A DNA stretch of 64,000 nt, from assembly GCA_025924315.1 (NCBI GenBank), contig JAICIO010000023.1, positions 1-64,000 of the forward strand, read 5' to 3'. Within the stretch, counting starts at the first letter, position 1. The number at the start of each line of letters is the position of its first letter. The notes beneath the pieces were generated by a model. That model worked only from the letters and a program-made list of their open reading frames with translations, was not told the origin of the DNA and searched no databases. The stretch comes from Phycisphaerae bacterium. Its GTDB lineage: Bacteria > Planctomycetota > Phycisphaerae > Tepidisphaerales > Tepidisphaeraceae. A program made the translations under genes and the position numbers. Below, in pieces: positions 49,710 through 59,050 of the stretch.

Positions 49710-51856
49710 GTGGTTGGTTTTGATCCGATTGCGATGTTCGTGACGGTCTGGCCTGACGTCAGGTTCACATCTGCGAGGGCGGTGCTGTAGGTGTAGCCCG
49801 ACGGAAACACGCGGCGGACATGGTATGTACCGGCCGTGAGTCCGGTGAACGAGAAGGTCCCGCTTGAATTGGTGACCTGCGATTTCTCGCCGCTGTCGAG
49901 CTTGCCGTTGTTGTTGGAGTCGAGGAAGACGGTTTTCCCACCGGTCTTTGTCTCATTGCTGTCGAACACGCCGTCCTTGTCCGTGTCATTGAAACAAAAT
50001 CCGCTGATCGTGCCTGTTTGCGGCGGTGGAGGAGGAGGCGGCGAAGACGTCGGTTCCGATCCGATCGTCAGGCCCGCGATCGCTTGTCCGTCCGCGAGCG
50101 TCACGTCGATCAGTTGCGTGCTATACGTGTAGCCCGACGGGAAGACGCGACGCACGTGATATGTGCCGGCGGCGAGTTTTGTGAAACTGAAGTTTCCATT
50201 CGCGTCGGTTTTGACTGACTTTTCCCCGCTGTCGAGTTTGCCGTTGTTGTTCGTGTCGAGGAAGACGGTTTTGCCGCTGGTCTTCTTCTCGCCGGTGTCG
50301 AACTGGCCGTTTTGATTCGTGTCGTCGAACGTGAAGCCCGAGAGCGACGCGGTCGCCGTGGCGGTGAAAGGTTTGGAACCGATGGCGAGATTGTTCACCA
50401 ACTGCCCGTCTGCGAGCGTGAGGTCTATCGGCGCGGTGCTGTAGGTGTAGCCGGCCGGAAAAACCCTGCGCACGTGGTACGTGCCGGCCGGGAGATTGAA
50501 GAAGCTGTAATAGCCGCTGGCGTCGGTAACGGTCGAAGTCTCCCCGGAATCGAGAACGCCATTGTTGTTGGTGTCCAGGAAGATCGTCTTCCCACTCGTG
50601 CGCGTTTCGCCGGCGTCGTAAATGCCATTCTTGTTTGCATCATCGAAGGAGAATCCGGAAAGCCGGCCGGTGGGCTGCGAGAGTGCCCGATAGCGGTTGA
50701 TCGCTTCGAGGAAATAGTAATCGCCAAAGATGAGCGAGACGTCGTCACCGTATTTGTTCGGATCGTTCGGCACGTTCTGCGCGCCGTGGAGCAGGATGCC
50801 GCGACTGGTTGAACCTTCTGCGAGATAGTTTGGGCTTGAGAGCGACGTGATAATGTGCTCCGCGGCGGTGAGATATTTCGCGGAGGCCGTTGGATCGGTC
50901 ACGAGCTGGCTGAGCTGGATGAACCCGCTCGCCGCGATCGCCGCGGCGGAGCTGTCGCGATACGTGTTCGGGATCGATGGATCGTTGAAATCCCAATAAG
51001 GAACGTAGTCGCTTGGCAGGTTATTGATGAAGTAATCGCTGACCTTCTCCGCGGCGGCGAGGATGTCGGGCGAGTTAAGCTCTTTCGCCAGCTCAGTAAA
51101 ACTATAAATCGCCCACGCCTGTCCGCGCGACCATGTGCTGTCGTTCGAATAGCCCTGGTACGATTCGCCGTCGATGAAATCGCCTGTGTTGCGATCGAAG
51201 AATCCCCAACCAAACGTCCCGCCGTCGGGACGCACCATGTACTGGATCACATTTTGCACGTGGCGCGTCACGCGATCGATATAGGTCTGGCTGTTCGTCT
51301 GCTTCGCGGCCCAGAGCAGCAGCTGCATGTCGGTGGTCTGATCCATGATCACGCCGAAGTTCGCGCGTGGGTCGCCCGACGTCGATTGGTGCCACGTGGT
51401 TTCGAACGCGCCGACGGTTTCGTTCCACATCGCGTTCTTCGACGCCGCCGCATCGAGCAGCACCTGGCGATAGGCCGGGTCACTCGTTAACTCATACAAC
51501 GGCTCGTCCGTCGTCATAAAGCGGAAAGCGAGATCGCCTTCCTGCGAGGTCTGGCCCGCCAGCGGCACGGTCCACGCTTTCGCCTGCGTGCTCCAGAACG
51601 AATCGCCCGTCGCCTGGTACATTTCCCACATCGCGCCCGGCAGGAATCCGCTAGTCCAGTCGCTTGGCGTCACCGTTTTCCAGTGACCGGTGGCGTCGGT
51701 CCGGTTGACTTCCAAGCTGGTCGAATTGTTCAGATCGGCCATCGTCTGCTTGAGCTGCGACGAGGCGAAGGTCAGATCGTGATCGAGCACGGGTGTCGCG
51801 ATCGCGAAAAGGGTCCGACCTTCAAGCGGTTCAACGATGATAAAGCGGTTGCACAT
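49706..51856 (-). CDS. GH88/GH105-like glycoside hydrolase with LEPR-type sorting motif and three SdrD-type repeats
   Basis: A 716-residue extracellular enzyme. Residues 9-17 (EPLEGRTLF) are the planctomycete LEPxxLL-like export or sorting signal. Residues 30-395 are an (alpha/alpha)6 toroid of the unsaturated glucuronyl/galacturonyl hydrolase type: catalytic Asp candidates in FGVIMDQTTDMQLLLWAAK and the TWSRGQAWAIYSF motif. Residues 400-716 are three repeats of about 100 residues, each with calcium-loop motifs (DANKNGIYDAGE, DTNNNGVLDSGE) and ending TYHVRRVFPSGYTYST; a Pro-rich linker precedes the last. It likely degrades uronic-acid polysaccharides at the cell surface. The stop codon lies in repeat copy F. 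Confidence 0.85.
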   Translation of the reverse strand: MCNRFIIVEPLEGRTLFAIATPVLDHDLTFASSQLKQTMADLNNSTSLEVNRTDATGHWKTVTPSDWTSGFLPGAMWEMYQATGDSFWSTQAKAWTVPLAGQTSQEGDLAFRFMTTDEPLYELTSDPAYRQVLLDAAASKNAMWNETVGAFETTWHQSTSGDPRANFGVIMDQTTDMQLLLWAAKQTNSQTYIDRVTRHVQNVIQYMVRPDGGTFGWGFFDRNTGDFIDGESYQGYSNDSTWSRGQAWAIYSFTELAKELNSPDILAAAEKVSDYFINNLPSDYVPYWDFNDPSIPNTYRDSSAAAIAASGFIQLSQLVTDPTASAKYLTAAEHIITSLSSPNYLAEGSTSRGILLHGAQNVPNDPNKYGDDVSLIFGDYYFLEAINRYRALSQPTGRLSGFSFDDANKNGIYDAGETRTSGKTIFLDTNNNGVLDSGETSTVTDASGYYSFFNLPAGTYHVRRVFPAGYTYSTAPIDLTLADGQLVNNLAIGSKPFTATATASLSGFTFDDTNQNGQFDTGEKKTSGKTVFLDTNNNGKLDSGEKSVKTDANGNFSFTKLAAGTYHVRRVFPSGYTYSTQLIDVTLADGQAIAGLTIGSEPTSSPPPPPPPQTGTISGFCFNDTDKDGVFDSNETKTGGKTVFLDSNNNGKLDSGEKSQVTNSSGTFSFTGLTAGTYHVRRVFPSGYTYSTALADVNLTSGQTVTNIAIGSKPTT

Positions 51857-51982
51857 CGGAAAGGCCCCTCAGACGGCACCGTATCAAATTGGGCGTTGAA
51901 TGAAAACACGACGATCTGGCTCGGGTCCATGGTTCGCTTGACAGAACCGGGGATCGCCCATAACGTACCAACCCCATTGGAG

Positions 51983-52010
51983 CGGCGGGTTTAGCCCGCC
52001 GTTGCTTTTT
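51983..52010 (+). terminator. terminator-like hairpin in the rpmF leader
   Basis: CGGCGGG-TTTAG-CCCGCCG (51983-52001) is followed by TTGCTTTTT. Nothing is transcribed into it from the left on the plus strand except a possible rpmF leader, so it could be an attenuator of the ribosomal/fatty-acid operon or a repeat arm. The remaining bases between the divergent GH88 and rpmF genes (51857-52085) hold no clear feature. Confidence 0.4.
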
Positions 52011-52085
52011 ATATCGAGTGAAGTCGTTGTCTGAGAGGTGCGAAACTTTCCCGCGTCTGTGGGATAAATCGCACAGGAGTCTGTC

Positions 52086-52271
52086 ATGCAGCCGGTCCAA
52101 CGGATCAGCAAATCGCGCAAGCGCAAGCGTCGCTCGCATCACGCGTTGAAGCCCATTCATTACGTGCGTTGTCCCCAGTGCGGCAATGCGAAGCTGCCGC
52201 ATTGTGCTTGTGACAACTGTGGTTACGTGAACCCGAAGCTTGCCCTGCAGGTCGAAACGGAACAAGCTTAG
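52086..52271 (+). CDS. rpmF: ribosomal protein L32 (zinc-ribbon form)
   Basis: This 61-residue L32 opens with a basic N-terminus (RISKSRKRKRRSHHALKPIHY), after which a four-Cys zinc ribbon follows (VRCPQCGNAKLPHCACDNCGY). It stands directly upstream of plsX, the usual rpmF-plsX-fab order, and is probably the first gene of the operon. Confidence 0.95.
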   Translation: MQPVQRISKSRKRKRRSHHALKPIHYVRCPQCGNAKLPHCACDNCGYVNPKLALQVETEQA

Positions 52272-52310
52272 TTGTTTGTGCAATAACCTTCAGGGACTCG
52301 GAGGATAGCG

Positions 52311-53327
52311 GTGCGAGCTGCGGTGGATGTCATGGGCGGCGATAAGGCGCCGACCGCGATTCTCAAGGGGTGCTTTCAAGCTGCGCCACTCCTCGAGGGC
52401 GGGGACATCATCTACCTCGTCGGCGACGAGAAGATCATCAACGACGCGCTCACCCAGAGCGAACTTCCCCCCGATCAAAAACAGCATTACCAGGTCGTCG
52501 CGACGACGCAGGTCGTCGAGATGGACGACTCTCCCGTCGAAGCGATCCGCAATAAGCCCGACAGCTCCATCTCGGTGATGTGCAAGCTGGTCGCGAAGGG
52601 CGACGCGGAAGTTGCGATCTCCGCCGGCAACACCGGTGCGTGCGTCGCGGCCGCTCAATTGCGCATGCGAACATTGCCAGGTGTGAGTCGTCCCGGCATC
52701 GCGGTGGTGCTTCCGACGTTTCACGGGCCAGTGACAATCTGCGACGTCGGCGCGAACATCGCGCCCCAGCCGCGTCACCTTCAGCAGTATGCGATCATGG
52801 CCGGCGCGTATTGCCACGCCGTCTGCGGAATCGATAATCCGCGCGTGGGCCTGTTGAGCATCGGCGAGGAAGACGCCAAGGGCACCACGATGGTCAAAGA
52901 GGCTCGCCAGCTGATGCGCGACGAGCCGCTGATCAATTTCGTCGGCAACGTCGAAGGCCGTGACCTGTTCAAGGGCACGGTCGACGTCGTCGTCTGCGAC
53001 GGCTTCGTCGGAAACATCGTGCTGAAGTTCATCGAAGGGATGAGCGAAGGCCTTTTCCAGACGATTCTCGCGGAGCTGCAGGAGATTTCGCCGGAGCTGA
53101 TCGATCAGTTCAAGCCGGTGATGAAGAAGATTTACGCCAAGCACGACTGGCAGGAGTACGGCGGTGCTCCATTGCTCGGCGTCGGTGGATACTGCATCAT
53201 CTGTCACGGCAAAAGCGAAGCCCGCGCGATCATGAACGCGATCCGGGTGGGTAAACAGCTGGTGAACAGCGAAGTAAACCCGAAGATCGTCCACTGGATC
53301 GAGCAGAGCATTCCAGGCGAACAGTAG
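52311..53327 (+). CDS. plsX: phosphate acyltransferase PlsX
   Basis: A 338-residue enzyme converting acyl-ACP to acyl-phosphate for phospholipid synthesis. It opens AAVDVMGGDKAPTAILKG (family signature MGGD), then ISAGNTGACVAAAQL, VCDGFVGNIVLKFIEG and the C-terminal GAPLLGVGGYCIICHG. The start is the GTG at 52311 with GGAGG seven bases upstream. It lies 39 bases after rpmF. A GC hairpin separates it from fabH. Confidence 0.97.
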   Translation: MRAAVDVMGGDKAPTAILKGCFQAAPLLEGGDIIYLVGDEKIINDALTQSELPPDQKQHYQVVATTQVVEMDDSPVEAIRNKPDSSISVMCKLVAKGDAEVAISAGNTGACVAAAQLRMRTLPGVSRPGIAVVLPTFHGPVTICDVGANIAPQPRHLQQYAIMAGAYCHAVCGIDNPRVGLLSIGEEDAKGTTMVKEARQLMRDEPLINFVGNVEGRDLFKGTVDVVVCDGFVGNIVLKFIEGMSEGLFQTILAELQEISPELIDQFKPVMKKIYAKHDWQEYGGAPLLGVGGYCIICHGKSEARAIMNAIRVGKQLVNSEVNPKIVHWIEQSIPGEQ

Positions 53328-53336
53328 CCATTTAGC

Positions 53337-53354
53337 CGCGGCGTTGACGCCGCG
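53337..53354. repeat. single GC hairpin between plsX and fabH
   Basis: CGCGGCG-TTGA-CGCCGCG forms a perfect seven-base stem with a four-base loop; TTTAGC precedes it, as in the heads of other repeats here. It is a lone arm. Confidence 0.6.
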
Positions 53355-53369
53355 CGAGCCGTCAGTCTC

Positions 53370-54356
53370 ATGAGTACCTACGGAGCCATCATCGTCGGAA
53401 CGGGAAGCGAGCTTCCCGAGAAGCGTCTGACCAACGACGACCTCTCGAAGATGGTCGACACCAACGACGAGTGGATCACCCAGCGCACGGGCATCAAGGA
53501 ACGTCGCATCGCAAGTGAAGGCGAATCGACCGCGACGCTCGCGACCGCGGCGGCGCGGAAGGCGCTGGAGGCCGCGAATCTTCAACCGCAGGACCTCGAC
53601 CTCATCATCTGCGCGACCGTCACGCCAGAGATGATCTTCCCCTCGACCGCCTGCTTCGTCGGCGCGCAGCTTGGTGTGAGCGGCGTGGCGGCGTTTGATC
53701 TGTCCGCAGCGTGCAGCGGGTTTATTTACGCGATCGTCACCGGCTCGAACTTCATCAAGTCTGGCCAGTACAAAAACGTGCTTGTGATCGGCGCCGAGAC
53801 GCTCAGCCGAATTACGGATTACAAGGATCGCGGCAGCTGCATTCTGTTTGGCGACGGCGCGGGCGCGGTTGTGCTTCAGCGCACCAGCGATGCGAAGCGC
53901 GGGCTGATTTATAGTTCGCTGCATGCGGACGGCAACGGCGCCGAAGTGATGAAGTGCATGCCCGGCAGCCGCCATCCGATCAGCGAATCGCTCGTGCGCG
54001 AAGGCAAGCAGTTCATGCAGATCAAAGGCCGCGAAGTCTACAAGTTCGCGGTGCAGAAGTTTGAAGAGCTGATCGAAAGCGCGATGCGCACGTGCGAGCT
54101 GACCGTCGATGACGTGAAGCTGATCGTCCCGCACCAGGTCAATCAGCGGATCATCGATTCCGCAATGGAAAAGCTGAACATGGCGCCGGAGAAGGCGCAC
54201 GTCAACATCAACAAGTACGGCAACACCTCCGCGGCGTCGATCCCCATCGCGCTCGATGAAGCGTGGCGGATGGGCAAGCTGCATCCCGGCGACGCGGTGA
54301 TTTTCGTCGCCTTCGGCGCCGGGCTCACGTGGGCCAATGCCGTTTTCCGGATCTAG
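53370..54356 (+). CDS. fabH: beta-ketoacyl-ACP synthase III
   Basis: A 328-residue condensing enzyme that starts each fatty acid from acetyl-CoA and malonyl-ACP. Motifs: MVDTNDEWITQRTGIKERRI, the active Cys in DLSAACSGFIYAIVTG, His in LIVPHQVNQRI and Asn in KYGNTSAASIPIAL. GDGAGAVVLQR is present, with the usual family length. It lies between plsX and fabD in the fatty-acid operon. Confidence 0.97.
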   Translation: MSTYGAIIVGTGSELPEKRLTNDDLSKMVDTNDEWITQRTGIKERRIASEGESTATLATAAARKALEAANLQPQDLDLIICATVTPEMIFPSTACFVGAQLGVSGVAAFDLSAACSGFIYAIVTGSNFIKSGQYKNVLVIGAETLSRITDYKDRGSCILFGDGAGAVVLQRTSDAKRGLIYSSLHADGNGAEVMKCMPGSRHPISESLVREGKQFMQIKGREVYKFAVQKFEELIESAMRTCELTVDDVKLIVPHQVNQRIIDSAMEKLNMAPEKAHVNINKYGNTSAASIPIALDEAWRMGKLHPGDAVIFVAFGAGLTWANAVFRI

Positions 54357-54362
54357 CTTTTT

Positions 54363-54421
54363 GTAGCACGGGCTACCAGCCCGTGCATTTGCGTGCAGCA
54401 CGGGCTGGTCGCCCGTGCTAC
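54363..54421. repeat. GTAG-headed hairpin doublet between fabH and fabD
   Basis: Arms at 54363-54386 and 54398-54421 are 24-base reverse complements with one difference, which falls in the loop. Each arm is GTAG followed by CACGGGC, a short loop, and GCCCGTG. It is a separate family from the TTCA-loop elements but shares the GTAG head. Confidence 0.88.
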
Positions 54422-54427
54422 GGGAAA

Positions 54428-55363
54428 ATGTCTCAGAAGACGTACATCCTCTGTCCCGGCCAAGGCGCACAAGTCGTCGGCATGGGCAAAGACTTCTACG
54501 ATGCCTCGCCGGCGGCGCGCGAGGTGTTCGATCGCGCGAACGGTGTGATCGGTTTCGATCTGAAGGCGCTGTGCTTCACCGGCCCCGAAGATCGCTTGAA
54601 CCAGACGGACATCAGTCAGCCCGCGATCTACGTGGCGAGCGTTGCTTGCTTCGCGGCGGCGAAGGAGAAGGGCGTCGTCAATCCCGAAGAGGTGACTGCG
54701 TACGCAGGCCTGAGCCTCGGCGAATACACCGCGCTGCATCTCGGCGGGGTGTTCTCCTTCGAAGAAGGATTGAAGCTCGTCGCGGCGCGAGGTCGGTATA
54801 TGCAGGAAGCAGCGGTCGCGACGCCCAGCAGCATGGTTGCGGTGATGGGGGCTGATGAAGCCGCGATCAACAACCTCTGCGAACAATCTGCGAAGGGCGA
54901 AGTGCTCGTGCCGGCGAACTTCAACGCTCCCGGGCAGATCGTCGCGAGCGGATCGAAAGATGCGTGCGCGCGGCTCGTCGAAGTTGCGAGCGCCGCGGGT
55001 TTCAAAGCGATTCCACTGGTCGTCGCGGGCGCGTTCCACAGCCCATTGATGCAGCCGGCCGCCGACCGCATGGCCGCCGAGCTCGAGAAGGTGCCATTCA
55101 ACGCTCCGAAGAAGACGGTTTACGCGAACGTCACCGCGCAGCCGCACACCGATCCCGCGTCGATCAAGAAGCTGTTGATCGATCAGATCTTGAAGCCGGT
55201 TCGCTGGGAGCAGACGATGCAGACGCTCGTCGCACAAGACGAAGCGCGTTACGTCGAGCTCGCGCCGGGTCGCGTGCTGACGGGACTCTTGAAGAAGATC
55301 AACCGGCGTTTGCCCGTCGAGACGATTTCGACCGCGGATGCGTTGAACGCCAAGCCGACTTAA
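54428..55363 (+). CDS. fabD: malonyl-CoA:ACP transacylase FabD
   Basis: A 311-residue transacylase that loads malonyl onto ACP. It opens KTYILCPGQGAQVVGMGKDFY. The nucleophile is in YAGLSLGEYTAL (GxSxG; Ser about residue 96), followed by the Arg-containing GRYMQEAA and the His of AGAFHSPLMQPA. The ATG at 54428 gives the standard N-terminus and lies directly after the repeat. Confidence 0.96.
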   Translation: MSQKTYILCPGQGAQVVGMGKDFYDASPAAREVFDRANGVIGFDLKALCFTGPEDRLNQTDISQPAIYVASVACFAAAKEKGVVNPEEVTAYAGLSLGEYTALHLGGVFSFEEGLKLVAARGRYMQEAAVATPSSMVAVMGADEAAINNLCEQSAKGEVLVPANFNAPGQIVASGSKDACARLVEVASAAGFKAIPLVVAGAFHSPLMQPAADRMAAELEKVPFNAPKKTVYANVTAQPHTDPASIKKLLIDQILKPVRWEQTMQTLVAQDEARYVELAPGRVLTGLLKKINRRLPVETISTADALNAKPT

Positions 55364-55365
55364 AT

Positions 55366-55430
55366 GTTTAGCCCCCGCGGCCACGCGGGGATTCGCTCGG
55401 AAAAACCCCGCGTGGCCGCGGGGGCTAAAC
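55366..55430. repeat. perfect 25-bp inverted repeat between fabD and fabG
   Basis: Arms at 55366-55390 and 55406-55430 are exact reverse complements; each contains the small hairpin CCCCGCG-GCCA-CGCGGGG behind a GTTTAGCC head. It begins three bases after the fabD stop. Confidence 0.9.
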
Positions 55431-55441
55431 GGGACTGAGAG

Positions 55442-56179
55442 ATGACTGAAAAACGTGTCGCATTTGTCACCGGCGGATCGCGCGGGATTGGTGAGGCGAT
55501 CGTGAAGCGCCTGGCGAAGGACGGCCTGCACGTCGTCGCCTGCGCACGCAACGTTGACAAGCTGAATGAAGTCGTGAGCGCCGTGGAGAGTGAAGGCGGA
55601 TCCGCCGAGGCAGTGACGTGCGACATCGCCGATTCAAAAGGTCTGACCGAAGTGCTCGAGAAAGTCGCGGAGGCGCACGGTCGGCTCGACGTGCTGGTGA
55701 ACAACGCCGGCATTACGCGCGACGGCTTGTTCCTCCGCATGGACGACAAGGACTTCGATGACGTCATCCAGACGAACCTCAAGAGCGCGTTCGTCGCGAC
55801 GCGAACGGCGGCGCGCTCGATCATGCGAAGCAAGAGCGGCCGGATCATCAACATCAGCTCGGTTGCGGGCGTGATGGGCAACGCTGGCCAGGCGAATTAC
55901 GCCGCGAGCAAGGCCGGCTTGATCGGCTTGAGCAAGACCGTCGCACGCGAGCTCGCGGGCAAAGGCGTGACGTGCAATGTCATTGCGCCCGGATTCATCA
56001 CGACCGATATGACCGACGTGCTGAACGACAAAATCAAAGAAGGTGTGAAGCAGATCATTCCGCTGAAGCGCTTCGGTATCCCCGGCGAGATCGCCGCCGC
56101 GGTCGCATTCCTCGCTTCCGAAGAAGCGAGCTACATCACCGGCCAAGTGATCTGCGTGGATGGCGGAATGGTGATGTGA
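55442..56179 (+). CDS. fabG: 3-oxoacyl-ACP reductase FabG
   Basis: A 245-residue classical SDR that reduces 3-ketoacyl-ACP with NADPH. The Rossmann motif FVTGGSRGIGEAIVKRL is at residues 6-22. Other motifs are VLVNNAGITRDGLFLRM, catalytic Ser in IINISSVAGVMGNAGQ and YxxxK in YAASKAGLIGLSKT. PGFITTDMTDVL, IPLKRFGIPGEIA and the end TGQVICVDGGMVM are also standard. Fourth in the operon. Confidence 0.97.
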   Translation: MTEKRVAFVTGGSRGIGEAIVKRLAKDGLHVVACARNVDKLNEVVSAVESEGGSAEAVTCDIADSKGLTEVLEKVAEAHGRLDVLVNNAGITRDGLFLRMDDKDFDDVIQTNLKSAFVATRTAARSIMRSKSGRIINISSVAGVMGNAGQANYAASKAGLIGLSKTVARELAGKGVTCNVIAPGFITTDMTDVLNDKIKEGVKQIIPLKRFGIPGEIAAAVAFLASEEASYITGQVICVDGGMVM

Positions 56180-56193
56180 GAGAAGAAAGTTGT

Positions 56194-56264
56194 CAGTTGT
56201 CAGTTGCCAGTTGTCAGTAAGAGCAGCCGCGTTTTTCTTACTGACAACTGGCAACTGACAACTG
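56194..56264. repeat. perfect 28-bp inverted repeat, CTGACAACTG family
   Basis: Arms at 56194-56221 and 56237-56264 are exact reverse complements composed of near-tandem CAGTTGTCAGTTG words. The same family lies at 56645-56714 and as a single arm at 11213-11244. Confidence 0.9.
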
Positions 56265-56277
56265 CTAACTAGCGAAT

Positions 56278-56299
56278 GGTGTGCTGAAGCACACCCTAC
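56278..56299. repeat. solitary half element, GTAG family type III
   Basis: A single 22-base arm, the exact right arm of copies A and H (GGTGTGC-TGAA-GCACACC then CTAC). No partner arm is seen nearby. It lies upstream of the acpP promoter. Confidence 0.85.
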
Positions 56300-56317
56300 C
56301 GCGGGCCGAGGCGCAGT

Positions 56318-56345
56318 TTGCAAAAGGTGCCCGCACCGATATAGT
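56318..56345 (+). promoter_or_regulatory. candidate acpP promoter and leader hairpin
   Basis: TTGCAA at 56318-56323 and TATAGT at 56340-56345, spacer 16 bases. The leader (to the ATG at 56407) contains a perfect eight-base hairpin CTCGAACC-GCG-GGTTCGAG at 56357-56375. A separate promoter would let acpP be made in excess of the other fab genes. Confidence 0.5.
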
Positions 56346-56406
56346 TTCCCAACGCGCTCGAACCGCGGGTTCGAGGCACAGACTCTGTCAGGGGTTAGGT
56401 GGATTT

Positions 56407-56646
56407 ATGGACGACATCGAGCAGAAGGTCATTGAAATCGTCAGCGAGCAAATGGGCGTGGATAAGAGCGAAATCACTCGTGAGACGCACTTCATCAACG
56501 ACCTGAACGCCGACTCACTGGACACCGTAGAATTGGTCATGGAGTTCGAGGACGAGTTCGAGCTCTCGATCCCTGACGAAGAAGCGGAAAAGATCCAAAC
56601 CGTCGGCCAGGCGATCGATTACATCAAGGAACACTCCAGCAAATAG
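56407..56646 (+). CDS. acpP: acyl carrier protein
   Basis: A 79-residue ACP. The phosphopantetheine attachment Ser is in [12 protein letters not shown], and the helix-rich acidic profile is typical ([21 protein letters not shown]). The ATG at 56407 gives the normal length; the longer frame upstream is not coding. It lies between fabG and fabF. Confidence 0.97.
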   Translation: MDDIEQKVIEIVSEQMGVDKSEITRETHFINDLNADSLDTVELVMEFEDEFELSIPDEEAEKIQTVGQAIDYIKEHSSK

Positions 56647-56714
56647 TTGGCAGTTGTCAGTTGGCAGTTGTCAGTGGGATTGCTGTCAACTGACAACTGA
56701 AAACTGACAACTGT
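56645..56714. repeat. inverted repeat, CTGACAACTG family, between acpP and fabF
   Basis: The left part (AGTTGGCAGTTGTCAGTTGG) and right part (CAACTGACAACTGAAAACTG and on) are imperfect complements. It starts at the acpP stop and fills the whole spacer up to ten bases before fabF. Confidence 0.85.
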
Positions 56715-56723
56715 CTTTCAACG

Positions 56724-57962
<1,239 letters not shown>

Positions 57963-58000
57963 GCGGACACCTCACTGATTTTAAAGCGCGAGTGAAGGAA

Positions 58001-58031
58001 GTAGCACGGGTTTTCCAACCCGCGCTTTTTT
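58001..58031 (+). terminator. terminator of the fatty-acid operon, with a GTAG-type head
   Basis: GTAG at 58001 is followed by the stem GCACGGGTT/AACCCGCGC (58004-58012 and 58017-58025, one mismatch) and a six-T run at 58026-58031. It has the form of a REP half with a T-tract attached. Beyond it lie about 110 bases with no recognised feature before repeat copy H. Confidence 0.75.
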
Positions 58032-58143
58032 GTAGAACCACAAAGTTACAGAGCACACGAAGCGGTTGTTGAGCTGTTTCGTGTCTCCCTCGTTCACTTA
58101 AACAGATGCATGGGTTGCAATGAAGTTCTGAAGTCTGCTTTCC

Positions 58144-58207
58144 GTAGGGTGTGCTTCAGCACACCGCTTTCGATTCGAGCGAATCGGTGTGCTGAAGCAC
58201 ACCCTAC
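58144..58207. repeat. REPIN-like doublet, GTAG family type III, copy H
   Basis: Arms start GTAGGGTGTGC at 58144 and end CACCCTAC at 58207; stem GGTGTGC-TTCA-GCACACC in both arms. A third stem (CGATTCG/CGAATCG) forms the centre. It lies between the fab terminator and the minus-strand gene downstream. Confidence 0.93.
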
Positions 58208-58450
58208 AGCAACGAGAACCGAAACCCAAAACCCGTGCTACTTTTGACTCGCACGCTGCCTCCTATGGAACCGCGTTGCGCGAACGAAAGGTTGTTGCCA
58301 TTCCCGCTAAGCCGCAAGCGGCTTGCTGTCGGGACGGAAGACAAGTTCGAAAAACAAGACGATCGGTCCCGGCCCTGCGCCGATCGTCTCGCTACGCCAA
58401 AAACTGTCGGGCATCTTGGGGCATTTTGGGCATGCCCTCCAACATGCCTC
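58208..58450. other. non-coding region with one repeat half site and a minus-strand terminator
   Basis: No gene was seen here. It contains the 18-mer CGCTAAGCCGCAAGCGGC at 58305-58322 (also at 4668 and 62929) and the terminator described at 58349-58389. Confidence 0.6.
58349..58389 (-). terminator. terminator of the minus-strand toroid-fold gene
   Basis: Read on the minus strand, AGACGATCGG and CCGATCGTCT (58380-58389 and 58357-58366) form a ten-base stem followed by TGTTTTTCG. It lies about 60 bases after the stop at 58451. Confidence 0.7.
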
Positions 58451-59050
58451 CTACGACCAGATATTCGGTTGCACGCTCGCCAGGGTGCGCTCGATCTGAC
58501 AACGGATCGAGGCATGGTCCCATAGGCGGCGCGTTTCGCCATCCAGTTTGGCTTCGTTTGATTCGAACCAGTTCAGGGCGTCGAAGAAGCGGACGGTCGA
58601 GCGGAACTGCTCGCTGTGGCCAAGCTGGTGCAGAATGAAGGCGGACACGAACGGGTCGGATTCCATTCGGCGGAAGGGCACCTTCGGCCAGATGCCTTCT
58701 TCCTTCTGCAGGTTCGCGAGGTAAACCAGCCCTCGATCGATGGCGGGGCCGTGGCCTTTCCCGCTCAGCAGGGCACGCAGGCACAGGGCGGTGGTCATCG
58801 GGTCAGCCCATCCGCCGTCGGCTTCCTGCTTCGCGAGGACGCGGTGCAGCAGCTTCTGATAAAACGCGACGTGGGACTGGCTGAGCTCGTCCAGCCGGAT
58901 CATCGCCATTGCCGCGGCCGTCACGGGGGTGATGGGAAGCTCAGCTTCGAGCCGGATCGAGCCTTCGGGACGCTGGGCGAGCAGGCCTCGCAGGAGGCGT
59001 CCGTAGGACTCATCTTTCCACAGTTTTTCGATTTGCCTGACGGTGACCAT
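58451..59050 (-). CDS. terpenoid-cyclase-like (alpha/alpha toroid) domain protein, function unknown
   Basis: A 199-residue, mostly helical protein. KQEADGGWADPMTTALCLRALL is a QW-type repeat (QxxDGGW) as in prenyltransferase or squalene-cyclase-like toroids, and LANLQKEEGIWPKVPF is a second, weaker repeat. The protein is too short to be a full cyclase and no catalytic Asp motif is visible, so it may be a scaffold or partial-barrel protein. It diverges from resB. Confidence 0.62.
   Translation of the reverse strand: MVTVRQIEKLWKDESYGRLLRGLLAQRPEGSIRLEAELPITPVTAAAMAMIRLDELSQSHVAFYQKLLHRVLAKQEADGGWADPMTTALCLRALLSGKGHGPAIDRGLVYLANLQKEEGIWPKVPFRRMESDPFVSAFILHQLGHSEQFRSTVRFFDALNWFESNEAKLDGETRRLWDHASIRCQIERTLASVQPNIWS

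Noticed and set aside
49706-50660. DNA-level tandem repeat in the GH88 gene
   Set aside because: Explained by three protein modules; not a separate repeat element.
52290-54470. 726-residue minus-strand open frame opposite plsX and fabH
   Set aside because: Both plus-strand genes are certain; the antisense frame is a shadow rich in Arg, His and Asp.
56357-56375. tRNA-like GGTTCGAG motif before acpP
   Set aside because: It is the right side of a simple eight-base hairpin; no acceptor, anticodon or D-arm structure surrounds it.
56194-56714. CTGACAACTG tandem words as a possible CRISPR or tandem array
   Set aside because: Units lack constant-length unique spacers, occur as one inverted pair per gap, and no cas genes are present.
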